From the NCBI RefSeq assembly GCF_000315625.1, contig NW_005434654.1, positions 128,273 to 192,272 on the forward strand: a stretch of 64,000 bases of DNA. Direction: 5' to 3'. The translations under genes and the position numbers were made by a program. Source of the DNA: Guillardia theta CCMP2712 (lineage: Eukaryota; Cryptophyceae; Pyrenomonadales; Geminigeraceae). The notes beneath the pieces were generated by a model, which saw only the letters and a list, made by a program, of their open reading frames with translations, was not told the origin of the DNA and did not search any database. Shown piece by piece: positions 55,437-64,000 of the stretch. The first letter of the stretch is position 1; every line of letters begins with the position of its first letter.

Positions 55437-56595
55437 ATGAGTTCAATGGTTGGACCTTCAGCTACAGGTGAGAAGCAGATCAAGTATACAAGACTAAATG
55501 TCGCTCCACCACAAGCAAACCGAAACGAAGCCGATCAACCCCTAAGCAGCAAGTTTCTCCAGAATATTCAGATTATAACACGAGGAGTAGCATACTGCCT
55601 CTCGGGCCATGTTTGCACGATTGGCGCAGCAACAGTTGTGGCGATCTTCATCTGTTCAAGAGCATTCCTCAACATTCGCTTTACAACGTCGCTAGAAGTG
55701 GTGGCCTATGGTACAGTTTTCCCTCTCACTTTCGGGATTCAGGTTGCTTTCGACAACCGCGAGCGCGCTCTCGACGGCCTTGCGTGTATCAAGTCAATGA
55801 TCGCGAGCATATTCTTCCTCCTCAAGTCATGGGAGGTCGGCAAAGGGGGCAAGATACAGAGAGCTTTTACTCCCTACTTCAATGAGCTTGTCGAGAACAT
55901 GCAGAAGTACTGCATAAGAGAGCAAGTGCGGCATTCCGACGGTCAAGAGTCAGCGGATCATCTGGTCTACGACACGTTTGCTAAGATTGCGGCAGAGATT
56001 GAGCTGCAAAGCTCTACTCTGGGCTATGAGTCTGGGACAAAAGGAGGTCAGATGGGCAAGGGCAGGGCGTGGGAATGCCTGAAACGAATGATCTGCGCAT
56101 GGGAGGATGTGAAGATGGCCCGTTGCTACATCAGTCCTCGTGGTCTGCGCTGCTTCTGCTTCTTCACCATTCATGTGGCGCCCATCGTCCTTGCCCCTTA
56201 CTGGTTGGATTTTTGCAAGTCGGAGCAAGGGGCAGAAACTCTGGATCCTCTCTATGGATGTTACTCGGCCTACTTCCTTGGGATTACCTTTTCTGTAATT
56301 CTCATCACCCTGCACCGAATCCGGGATGCACTGGACTCACCATTCACAACGACAGACTTCGATCAGGTTGAGAGAGGTGATGGAGGTCGTTCTACTTATT
56401 CCTTGCTCCAGATCAAGTGGCAGTTCTGGAAAGAGCAGATGACGCAACTGAATTCTTTTGGCCCCAATGTGAGCTCAGCCGTTTGCTTGCGTTCGTTCGC
56501 TTGACGATTGATTCACATAGGGGCCAGAGCTGAGAGAAAGCTTAGGTTACGGAGTCGGGTGCCATGGTGAGATGGCTGAACGGGGATGCTACTGA
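55437..56595 (+). CDS. Multi-pass membrane protein, unrecognised (faintly bestrophin-like)
   Basis: The first ATG in frame is at 55437 (SSMVGPSATGEKQ). Exon 1 runs to 56469 (FGPN) and, after a GTGAGC donor, joins in phase to exon 2 at 56521-56595 (GPELRESLGYGVGCHGEMAE). Four hydrophobic segments are visible: TRGVAYCLSGHVCTIGAAT to AIFICSRAFLNI, VVAYGTVFPLTFGIQVAF, FFTIHVAPIVLAPYWLDF and YFLGITFSVILITLH. The order TM-TM, a long helical middle (RERALDGLACIKSMIASIFF), TM-TM, and the C-terminal RDALDSPF after the last segment recall bestrophin-type anion channels, which end their core in a similar acidic-Pro-Phe motif. This is weak and needs a profile search. Confidence 0.65.
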
Positions 56596-57305
56596 GCCAG
56601 TCAAAATCAATCAAGTTGGCGCATCCAAGAGCAGCGGATTGATTGCATTGGATATGCTCTCAGCTTTGCCTTGTAACATCATTTTTGTACATCCCTTTGA
56701 TGAATTTGGAATTTGAGTCCCTACGCGGATGTGTATGATTTGTTCGCCTTGACAGGAGTAGTGAGATTCTGGAGTCTCTCCATGTGCTGCTTCTAGCAAA
56801 CTGAGGCGTCTGAAACTTTCCATGTTCTCTGCCCACCGTGACCCAGCAGCCGAGAAAGTGAGCTGACTGTACCAGAATGCTTCGATCTCATTCCAAGCCT
56901 ACGGAACTGAAACTCTCTACTGAACAGATTCTTTGACTCTGCGCGTTGTATGTGATGAACACGAGAAGGGAAGGGAGGATGAACAGAGCAGAACAGTGGA
57001 GGAAGAAGCTATAGCTCGTTCTCATGCTCCTTTGTCACCAGGGTGAAGAAGGCTCAGGCTGAGCGAGACGATGCGACATGGGGAATCGAGCGGCTGGTCC
57101 AAAACAAAGTGTGTGTCGCAGACAAGCAGTCCGAAGACTTCATCCTTTTGGTTTTGTTTTATCCTGGAACGGAACCAAACAAACGAACGTCCATGAGTTG
57201 ATCAAGCACAGTAGTATAGCAGGAGATGAAAAACAACATGAAGCTGTGAAAACATAATTCATAGTTCAGCATAACACGATGCAAGGACAATAAAAACAGA
57301 GTATA
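56596..57305. other. Intergenic, no gene seen
   Basis: Ordinary composition. The minus-strand frames here (56611-56823, 57159-57422) have no family support. Confidence 0.45.
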
Positions 57306-57378
57306 CGCGTGGACTCCTGGGAGCAGAGACCGTGGAGAACAGAGGGAGCACAGCACGAGACCACCTCGCAAACGAGAG
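57306..57378 (+). pseudogene. Leftmost DUF202 5' fragment
   Basis: CGTGGACTCCTGGGAGCAG to AACGAGAG matches codons from exon 1 of the DUF202 gene at 63602-63672, with small differences. It is cut at the same GAGAG junction as the other copies but has unrelated DNA upstream. Confidence 0.7.
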
Positions 57379-59858
57379 TCTGGACGTATGAGTCGCGGGA
57401 GTTCGTGGTCCTTTACAGGCATGGAGTGGTCTTGTCAGTTCTTATGGACCCTCCACGCGGCAGGCAGTCCTGGCATCGCAAAGGAGGACACGGTGGTAAA
57501 GAGAGGACTATGCACATCTATTGTCTAGTGCATGAAGATACAGTCTCAGTCTCCATGACTGATCGCAAGCCATGTGTCGGTGTCAGATCAAGGAGGCAAC
57601 GAAGAGTATGTGCGAGTAGAGTCAGAGGGTCGGGGTGTAGTCATGCTTCATGCAATACCAAGGGAATAAAAGACACAATTCGCCTCTCATGGTCACGGGT
57701 GGCACCCCTGGACTCAACTCATGTCAACCTCCCCGCGTCTTCAAAAGCTGAGCAAACAGGCAGCGTGCACCTGTGCCATCTTGTCGCATATGCCGAGGAT
57801 CGGCCGCCCCGGAAACCGCTCTCGACTAGCTGCTACATCAGACAGAGGCTGGCGTCAGCCCATACCGTGCTGTCCTCCATTCAAGCTTGCACTCGCAGGT
57901 CAACGACCACTATTGTGATGTTGTCTTCGCGTCGATCAATGAGCTTCTGCAACTCTTCTGCCGGATCCTCTTCTTCCGTCAGGGTGTCGAGACGCCGTGC
58001 CACAGCTTCGTTTGTCACGGTTGCCCATAATCCATCGCTGGCAATCACCAGAAACTTGTGCTGCTTCGTGAGCAAGAGCTCCTTTATCTCAGGGTCTGGT
58101 ATGATGCAATCATCTATGGGAATCCAAGTGTCTGTACCGAAATGGCGGTATTGCTTGAGACTTTTGTCGCCTATACATCGAGACATTGCAAGCGATCTGA
58201 TTCGGTTGATGGACCTTCCGTTGATTTCATAGCTTTCAATGCGCTTGTTGTTGGCTTCGATGCGCTTCCGTTCCTCGGGCACAGTCGGGTCGTGATCAGT
58301 GCTCATCGGCATGGGCTCTCCCTCACCGCAGATGATCGCCCGGCAGTCTCCAGCATTCGCCACGAAGAGACGATCTCCATCGATCACTGCCAGGATTGCT
58401 GAGCTGCCATCGTCCCAAGACTGTGCTAGCGCTCTCTTCTCGGCCTCAAGGAAGCTGCTGGTCAGGCTGGCCCCCAATGCGCTGTCTTGAGGGCCCGACC
58501 TCTGCATGATCTGGTCCCTCAGTATCCCTACGATCTCTGTGCTCAGCAGCTTGGCAGCGCGATCACCAGCATGTCCGTCGAAAACCCCGAACACGTGTTT
58601 GTCTTTGTGGAAGCTAAGCTGCGCCACATGCGTATCCTCCATGCGAGGCCTGTCGCCTTGAGCTTCATAAATCCAAAAGCGAGGCAGTGGCCTGCCTTTG
58701 CCTGAGTCACTGCAGGCTTTCTTAGAGACGCTTCTTGTCCTCGTCTTTTTTTTCTTCTTAGGAAGCAACTTTGTGACTTCTGAGGTCTTTGAGTTTCTTA
58801 TGTGCATCTTGACGCCTTTGAGTTGGACAGGAGCAGCAAAGTACAAGAGGCTCGCTGCATAGGCAACAAGTGCGTGCGCGACAGAGAGAGCATCGTGAAC
58901 CATGTAGCCTAGTTGTGCCGCGCTGCCGCTGATCCTGGTAGGATTTGCCGCGGAGAGGAAAATCAGACGACTGTGAGATGAGTAAAACTTCGGGGGATGA
59001 GGGGCAAGCCCAGTCTCCGGTGAAGTTGACCGAGGATTGCTTGTCTCCTTCAACTTGATGCTTGTGCTTGTCCCTTGCATTCCCGAGCTGCTTCACTTCC
59101 TCAATGCTTGTTTCCCAAGCTGCTCTTCGATTTTAGTCACTCTCTGTGAAGCACAATGCTGTCCCTCTTTTGATGGACAATGATCAGGACAAGATAAACT
59201 ATGACCAACTTAGCCAAAACACAAACGCTAGGAAGCTTACCAATGAGCAACACACGAGAATTCAATGGACTACCTGATGCTCCATTCCCATGGCATGCGA
59301 TGTCATCTCCAATCATTTACTGACCCATGCTATTAAAAAATGTCAGCAAATCTAGCCATGTATGGCCCGTTGTGATAATATCTTTCGACGAACCCAGAAA
59401 ATATTCAAGAACGTTACCATGGAATCCTTCGACCAACTGCTTGCATGACCCTACAGGAAACATCGTAATTGAAAAAACATGCGCAGTTTATCCGATGATG
59501 AGTCTCAATGAAGAAAGCTAACACGAATGATCTGAGCTGTTTGCCAAACGTCGCTTCTTCTGTTTGCTCCGGTTTGCTTTTCTTTATATGATATCGTCCT
59601 CAAGCCCCCATGAAAGAAACGAGAGATAGCGCATTGGACATGCTCGTGCGGAAGCGGGGCATGACGTACTAGCAACGCGCTGACCAAATCTTCTTTACGT
59701 GTCTTGCAGCACAGTGGGATGAATCGGGTCATGCAACGATGCTGCGCCCATCCCGTGGAGACTCGCAAGGGATGTAAAGCGTTTACACGTGGACTCCTGG
59801 GAGCAGAGACCGTGGAGAACACAGGGAGCACAGCACGAGACCACCTCGCAAACGAGAG
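57379..59858. repeat. Tandem duplication block A (2480 bp)
   Basis: From the shared junction TCTGGACGTATGAG to the next GAGAG. It contains a complete minus-strand PP2C gene, the divergent intergenic region and the 5' end of a DUF202 gene. Blocks B and C repeat it almost base for base. Confidence 0.93.
57881..59080 (-). CDS. PP2C-family protein phosphatase, copy A
   Basis: A 399-residue single exon. The PP2C (PPM) metal-dependent Ser/Thr phosphatase motifs are complete: GDRPRMEDTHV, VFGVFDGHAGDRAAKLL, GSSAILAVIDGDRLFVANAG, DCRAII, STDHDPTVPEERKRIE, LAMSRCIGDKSLK, FLVIASDGLWATVTNEA and REDNITIVVVDL. The Asp residues of the ED, DGH, SDG and DN motifs, which bind the metals, are present. The N-terminal 130 residues hold a hydrophobic stretch (HALVAYAASLLYFAAPVQL) and a very basic segment (LLPKKKKKTRTRSVSKK), so it may be membrane-tethered. 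It is transcribed away from the DUF202 fragment upstream, sharing a divergent promoter region. It differs from copy B by one Ser/Pro exchange (ALAQSWDD versus ALAQPWDD). Confidence 0.93.
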   Translation of the reverse strand: MQGTSTSIKLKETSNPRSTSPETGLAPHPPKFYSSHSRLIFLSAANPTRISGSAAQLGYMVHDALSVAHALVAYAASLLYFAAPVQLKGVKMHIRNSKTSEVTKLLPKKKKKTRTRSVSKKACSDSGKGRPLPRFWIYEAQGDRPRMEDTHVAQLSFHKDKHVFGVFDGHAGDRAAKLLSTEIVGILRDQIMQRSGPQDSALGASLTSSFLEAEKRALAQSWDDGSSAILAVIDGDRLFVANAGDCRAIICGEGEPMPMSTDHDPTVPEERKRIEANNKRIESYEINGRSINRIRSLAMSRCIGDKSLKQYRHFGTDTWIPIDDCIIPDPEIKELLLTKQHKFLVIASDGLWATVTNEAVARRLDTLTEEEDPAEELQKLIDRREDNITIVVVDLRVQA

Positions 59859-59871
59859 TCTGGACGTATGA
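59719..59871 (+). pseudogene. Truncated DUF202 gene at the A/B junction
   Basis: The ATG and first 46 or so codons of the DUF202 gene (MNRVMQRCCAHPV to STARDHLANE) are fused by the duplication junction to SLDV and a stop. The promoter region is kept, so a 50-residue peptide could be made. The membrane part is missing. Confidence 0.8.
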
Positions 59872-62146
59872 GTCGCGGGAGTTCGTGGTCCTTTACAGGC
59901 ATGGAGTGGTCTTGTCAGTTCTTATGGACCCTCCACGCGGCAGGCAGTCCTGGCATCGCAAAGGAGGACACGGTGGTAAAGAGAGGACTTTGCACATCTA
60001 TTGTCTAGTGCATGAAGATACAGTCTCAGTCTCCATGACTGATCGCAAGCCATGTGTCGGTGTCAGATCAAGGAGGCAACGAAGAGTATGTGCGTGTAGA
60101 GTCAGAGGGTCGGGGTGTAGTCATGCTTCATGCAATACCAAGGGAATAAGACACAACTCGCCTCTCATGGTCACGGGTGGCACCCCTGGACTCAACTCAT
60201 GTCAACCTCCCCGCGTCTAAGCTTGCACTCGCAGGTCAACGACCACTATTGTGATGTTGTCTTCGCGTCGATCAATGAGCTTCTGCAACTCTTCTGCCGG
60301 ATCCTCTTCTTCCGTCAGGGTGTCGAGACGCCGTGCCACAGCTTCGTTTGTCACGGTTGCCCATAATCCATCGCTGGCAATCACCAGAAACTTGTGCTGC
60401 TTCGTGAGCAAGAGCTCCTTTATCTCAGGGTCTGGTATGATGCAATCATCTATGGGAATCCAAGTGTCTGTACCGAAATGGCGGTATTGCTTGAGACTTT
60501 TGTCGCCTATACATCGAGACATTGCAAGCGATCTGATTCGGTTGATGGACCTTCCGTTGATTTCATAGCTTTCAATGCGCTTGTTGTTGGCTTCGATGCG
60601 CTTCCGTTCCTCGGGCACAGTCGGGTCGTGATCAGTGCTCATCGGCATGGGCTCTCCCTCACCGCAGATGATCGCCCGGCAGTCTCCAGCATTCGCCACG
60701 AAGAGACGATCTCCATCGATCACTGCCAGGATTGCTGAGCTGCCATCGTCCCAAGGCTGTGCTAGCGCTCTCTTCTCGGCCTCAAGGAAGCTGCTGGTCA
60801 GGCTGGCCCCCAATGCGCTGTCTTGAGGGCCCGACCTCTGCATGATCTGGTCCCTCAGTATCCCTACGATCTCTGTGCTCAGCAGCTTGGCAGCGCGATC
60901 ACCAGCATGTCCGTCGAAAACCCCGAACACGTGTTTGTCTTTGTGGAAGCTAAGCTGCGCCACATGCGTATCCTCCATGCGAGGCCTGTCGCCTTGAGCT
61001 TCATAAATCCAAAAGCGAGGCAGTGGCCTGCCTTTGCCTGAGTCACTGCAGGCTTTCTTAGAGACGCTTCTTGTCCTCGTCTTTTTTTTCTTCTTAGGAA
61101 GCAACTTTGTGACTTCTGAGGTCTTTGAGTTTCTTATGTGCATCTTGACGCCTTTGAGTTGGACAGGAGCAGCAAAGTACAAGAGGCTCGCTGCATAGGC
61201 AACAAGTGCGTGCGCGACAGAGAGAGCATCGTGAACCATGTAGCCTAGTTGTGCCGCGCTGCCGCTGATCCTGGTAGGATTTGCCGCGGAGAGGAAAATC
61301 AGACGACTGTGAGATGAGTAAAACTTCGGGGGATGAGGGGCAAGCCCAGTCTCCGGTGAAGTTGACCGAGGATTGCTTGTCTCCTTCAACTTGATGCTTG
61401 TGCTTGTCCCTTGCATTCCCGAGCTGCTTCATACTGAAGCACAATGCTGTCCCTCTTTTGATGGACAATGATCAGGACAAGATAAACTATGACCAACTTA
61501 GCCAAAACACAAACGCTAGGAAGCTTACCAATGAGCAACACACGAGAATTCAATGGACTACCTGATGCTCCATTCCCATGGCATGCGATGTCATCTCCAA
61601 TCATTTACTGACCCATGCTATTAAAAAATGTCAGCAAATCTAGCCATGTATGGCCCGTTGTGATAATATCTTTCGACGAACCCAGAAAATATTCAAGAAC
61701 GTTACCATGGAATCCTTCGACCAACTGCTTGCATGACCCTACAGGAAACATCGTAATTGAAAAAACATGCGCAGTTTATCCGATGATGAGTCTCAATGAA
61801 GAAAGCTAACACGAATGATCTGAGCTGTTTGCCAAACGTCGCTTCTTCTGTTTGCTCCGGTTTGCTTTTCTTTATATGATATCGTCCTCAAGCCCCCATG
61901 AAAGAAACGAGAGATAGCGCATTGGACATGCTCGTGCGGAAGCGGGGCATGACGTACTAGCAACGCGCTGACCAAATCTTCTTTACGTGTCTTGCAGCAC
62001 AGTGGGATGAATCGGGTCATGCAACGATGCTGCGCCCATCCCGTGGAGACTCGCAAGGGATGTAAAGCGTTTACACGTGGACTCCTGGGAGCAGAGACCG
62101 TGGAGAACACAGGGAGCACAGCACGAGACCACCTCGCAAACGAGAG
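59859..62146. repeat. Tandem duplication block B (2288 bp)
   Basis: Same structure as block A, with two deletions: about 144 bp just after the PP2C stop and 48 bp in the PP2C/DUF202 divergent region. Confidence 0.93.
60217..61416 (-). CDS. PP2C-family protein phosphatase, copy B
   Basis: 399 residues, identical to copy A except for Pro in ALAQPWDD, with all PP2C motifs and metal-binding Asp residues intact. A deletion immediately downstream changes the stop codon from TGA to TAG without altering the protein. The 48-bp deletion lies close to its ATG on the 5' side, so expression may differ from copy A. Confidence 0.93.
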   Translation of the reverse strand: MQGTSTSIKLKETSNPRSTSPETGLAPHPPKFYSSHSRLIFLSAANPTRISGSAAQLGYMVHDALSVAHALVAYAASLLYFAAPVQLKGVKMHIRNSKTSEVTKLLPKKKKKTRTRSVSKKACSDSGKGRPLPRFWIYEAQGDRPRMEDTHVAQLSFHKDKHVFGVFDGHAGDRAAKLLSTEIVGILRDQIMQRSGPQDSALGASLTSSFLEAEKRALAQPWDDGSSAILAVIDGDRLFVANAGDCRAIICGEGEPMPMSTDHDPTVPEERKRIEANNKRIESYEINGRSINRIRSLAMSRCIGDKSLKQYRHFGTDTWIPIDDCIIPDPEIKELLLTKQHKFLVIASDGLWATVTNEAVARRLDTLTEEEDPAEELQKLIDRREDNITIVVVDLRVQA

Positions 62147-62159
62147 TCTGGACGTATGA
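62007..62159 (+). pseudogene. Truncated DUF202 gene at the B/C junction
   Basis: Same 50-codon frame as at 59719-59871, ending LANESLDV then stop, formed by the same junction. Confidence 0.8.
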
Positions 62160-62646
62160 GTCGCGGGAGTTCGTGGTCCTTTACAGGCATGGAGTGGTCT
62201 TGTCAGTTCTTATGGACCCTCCACGCGGCAGGCAGTCCTGGCATCGCAAAGGAGGACACGGTGGTAAAGAGAGGACTTTGCACATCTATTGTCTAGTGCA
62301 TGAAGATACAGTCTCAGTCTCCATGACTGATCGCAAGCCATGTGTCGGTGTCAGATCAAGGAGGCAACGAAGAGTATGTGCGTGTAGAGTCAGAGGGTCG
62401 GGGTGTAGTCATGCTTCATGCAATACCAAGGGAATAAGACACAACTCGCCTCTCATGGTCACGGGTGGCACCCCTGGACTCAACTCATGTCAACCTCCCC
62501 GCGTCTTCACAAGCTGAGCAAACAGGCAGCGTGCACCTGTGCCATCTTGTCGCATATGCCGAGGATCGGCCGCCCCGGAAACCGCTCTCGACTAGCTGCT
62601 ACATCAGACAGAGGCTGGCGTCAGCCCATACCGTGCTGTCCTCCAT

Positions 62647-63093
62647 TCAAGCTTGCACTCGCAGGTCAACGACCACTATTGTGATGTTGTCTTCGCGTCG
62701 ATCAATGAGCTTCTGCAACTCTTCTGCCGGATCCTCTTCTTCCGTCAGGGTGTCGAGACGCCGTGCCACAGCTTCGTTTGTCACGGTTGCCCATAATCCA
62801 TCGCTGGCAATCACCAGAAACTTGTGCTGCTTCGTGAGCAAGAGCTCCTTTATCTCAGGGTCTGGTATGATGCAATCATCTATGGGAATCCAAGTGTCTG
62901 TACCGAAATGGCGGTATTGCTTGAGACTTTTGTCGCCTATACATCGAGACATTGCAAGCGATCTGATTCGGTTGATGGACCTTCCGTTGATTTCATAGCT
63001 TTCAATCTCCTCATCGTTGGCTTCGATGCGCTTCCGTTCCTCGGGCACAGTCGGGTCGCAGATGATCGCCCGGCAGTCTCCAGCATTCGCCAC
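62647..63093 (-). pseudogene. PP2C copy C, 5'-truncated
   Basis: Encodes only the part from ANAGDCRAII to the C-terminus. The first DGH and ED motifs are gone. It has an in-frame 36-bp deletion removing the residues between AIIC and DPTVP, including the conserved TDH, and a cluster of changes (EANDEEIE for EANNKRIE). Not a functional phosphatase. Confidence 0.88.
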
Positions 63094-63095
63094 GA

Positions 63096-63141
63096 CGAGG
63101 CCCGGGCCGGGCCCGGGGGCCGGGCGCCGGCCGGGCTCAGT
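63096..63141. repeat. GC island 3 at the PP2C copy C breakpoint
   Basis: 46 bp of GGCCCGGGCC, CCCGGGGGCCGGGCG, CCGGCCGGGCTCAG words, starting exactly where the match to copies A and B ends. The vocabulary is like islands 1 and 2. Confidence 0.75.
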
Positions 63142-63532
63142 GCTTTTAAATCTTTCCTGCCTAGTGCCAGTTTGTCCTTGACTAAAAAAGCGTGAAAACC
63201 TGGGGTGAAGAATTCCTTTGTCGAGATGATGATGGGAAGAAGAAGATAGGAATCTGAAGCAAATTAGTAAGTCTTCACAAGGAAAAAAGCAGTGTGGACG
63301 TGACTGAAGCTATTCCATCCGTAGTTTATCCGATGATGAGTCTCAGTGAAGAAAGCTAACACGAATGATCTGAGCTGTTTGCCAAACGTCGCTTCTTTTT
63401 TATGATATCGTCCTCAAGCCCCCATGAAAGAAACGAGAGATAGCGCATTGGACATGCTCGTGCGGAAGCGGGGCATGACGTACTAGCAACGCGCTGACCA
63501 AATCTTCTTTACGTGTCTTGCAGCACAGTGGG
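63142..63532. other. Unmatched DNA, then DUF202 promoter region
   Basis: 63142-63322 has no match in blocks A or B and no gene. 63323-63532 matches the DUF202 upstream region of the other blocks apart from a small deletion near 63400. Confidence 0.5.
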
Positions 63533-64000
63533 ATGAATCGGGTCATGCAACGATGCTGCGCCCATCCCGTGGGGACTCGCAAGGGATGTAAAGCGTTTAC
63601 ACGTGGACTCCTGGGAGCAGAGACCGTGGAGAACACAGGGAGCACAGCACGAGACCACCTCGCAAACGAGAGGACTTTCTTGTCTTGGTGCAATACAGGT
63701 ATGACTTTCTTCGGGGCTGGTGTTGCTTTGTTCAGCTCCTTTGAGCTGTTCGACGAGAACTCGACGACGCGCACAGGAGTGATAGGGAGTAGCAGTGGAG
63801 GAATGACCCTGCGCAGCCGACTGTCAGGATCACTCAATCCTCTCTGTCCTCGGGACACTAATCACAAGCCTGCGGGAGGATGGAAAGTAGTCGAGGTAGG
63901 ACTGACACGCTGACGCACATCTTCTCCTCAGCTGCGACCTTGAAGTTTTCACTAACAGGCCGCTTCATTGCTCGTATTGAATGGGGCAATTTTTGTCTCC
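63533..64000 (+). CDS. DUF202 membrane protein (partial, runs off the window)
   Basis: From the ATG at 63533 a basic, Cys-containing start (NRVMQRCCAHPVGTRKGC) is followed by the DUF202 signature: STARDHLANERTFLSWCNTG, then a membrane segment (MTFFGAGVALFSSFELF). After a hydrophilic loop a GTAGGA donor at about 63894 precedes the next exon (from about 63959), which starts AASLLVLNGAIFVS, the next membrane helix. DUF202 domains occur in bacterial YidH-type proteins and at the membrane end of yeast VTC polyphosphate polymerase subunits. The molecular role here is unknown. This is the only copy with the frame continuing past the LANER codon where the tandem duplication junctions lie. Confidence 0.8.

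Larger units (their letters stand above)
62147..63672. repeat. Tandem duplication block C (1526 bp, degraded)
   Basis: Matches block A through most of the PP2C 3' half. At 63096 it is broken by a GC island plus about 180 bp of unrelated DNA, and resumes at 63323 in the DUF202 promoter region. About 1.07 kb of the block is lost. Confidence 0.9.

Noticed and set aside
57309-58232. 307-codon plus-strand frame beginning MDSWEQRPWR
   Set aside because: It starts in a DUF202 fragment read out of frame and runs antisense through PP2C. The similar frames in the other blocks merely reflect the duplication.

Overview
The window reads as nuclear DNA of a photosynthetic eukaryote with a secondary (red-algal type) plastid, most probably a cryptophyte such as Guillardia theta. 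That identification is inference. It rests on many short GT-AG introns (about 30-120 nt), at least one preprotein with a signal peptide followed by Phe at the predicted +1 position, a type III glutamine synthetase, and a decayed Fanzor (eukaryotic TnpB-like) gene. Genes were read by joining exons by eye, using splice signals, phase and family motifs. Exon borders marked tentative need transcripts.

Layout. 0-5.9 kb: a signal-peptide protein of unknown function on the minus strand, divergent from a plus-strand gene joining a UBA-like segment, an HMG box and an MRG domain. 6.8-8.5 kb: plastid-targeted unknown (-). 10.3-13.4 kb: F-box protein (+) converging on type III glutamine synthetase (-). 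13.9-14.8 kb: an extreme GC island. 15.0-19.7 kb: secreted Cys-rich IPT/TIG protein (+). 19.8-22.4 kb: signal-peptide TPR protein (-). 23.0-24.6 kb: quinolinate phosphoribosyltransferase (+). 24.9-25.2 kb: small zinc-finger protein (-). 26.1-28.2 kb: EF-hand protein with a Gly-Met tail (+). 28.7-29.0 kb: 83-residue protein with its own TATA box (-). 31.3-42.2 kb: a 3609-residue intronless secreted repeat protein. 42.6-43.9 kb: an inverted duplication carrying two decayed Fanzor fragments. 44.7-48.0 kb: LRR/IQ protein (+). 48.2-49.2 kb: Asp-rich protein with WH2-like segments (-). 50.1-53.1 kb: mitochondrial release factor 1 (+). 53.7-55.1 kb: charged coiled-coil protein (-). 55.4-56.6 kb: multi-pass membrane protein (+). 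57.3-64.0 kb: tandem duplication of a PP2C phosphatase gene with the 5' end of its divergent DUF202 neighbour, ending in the DUF202 gene that runs off the window.

The most interesting pattern is architectural. In five of the divergent gene pairs the space between the genes holds short C4/G4 words that are C-rich on the left and G-rich on the right, so GGGGT/AGGGT words lie on the sense strand upstream of both genes. Other highlights are the near-identical 1593-bp repeats in the giant gene, with abrupt edges inside domains and a composition unlike their flanks, the HMG-MRG fusion, the folded-back Fanzor remnant, and three GC islands of similar word composition, one of them at the break of a degraded PP2C copy.
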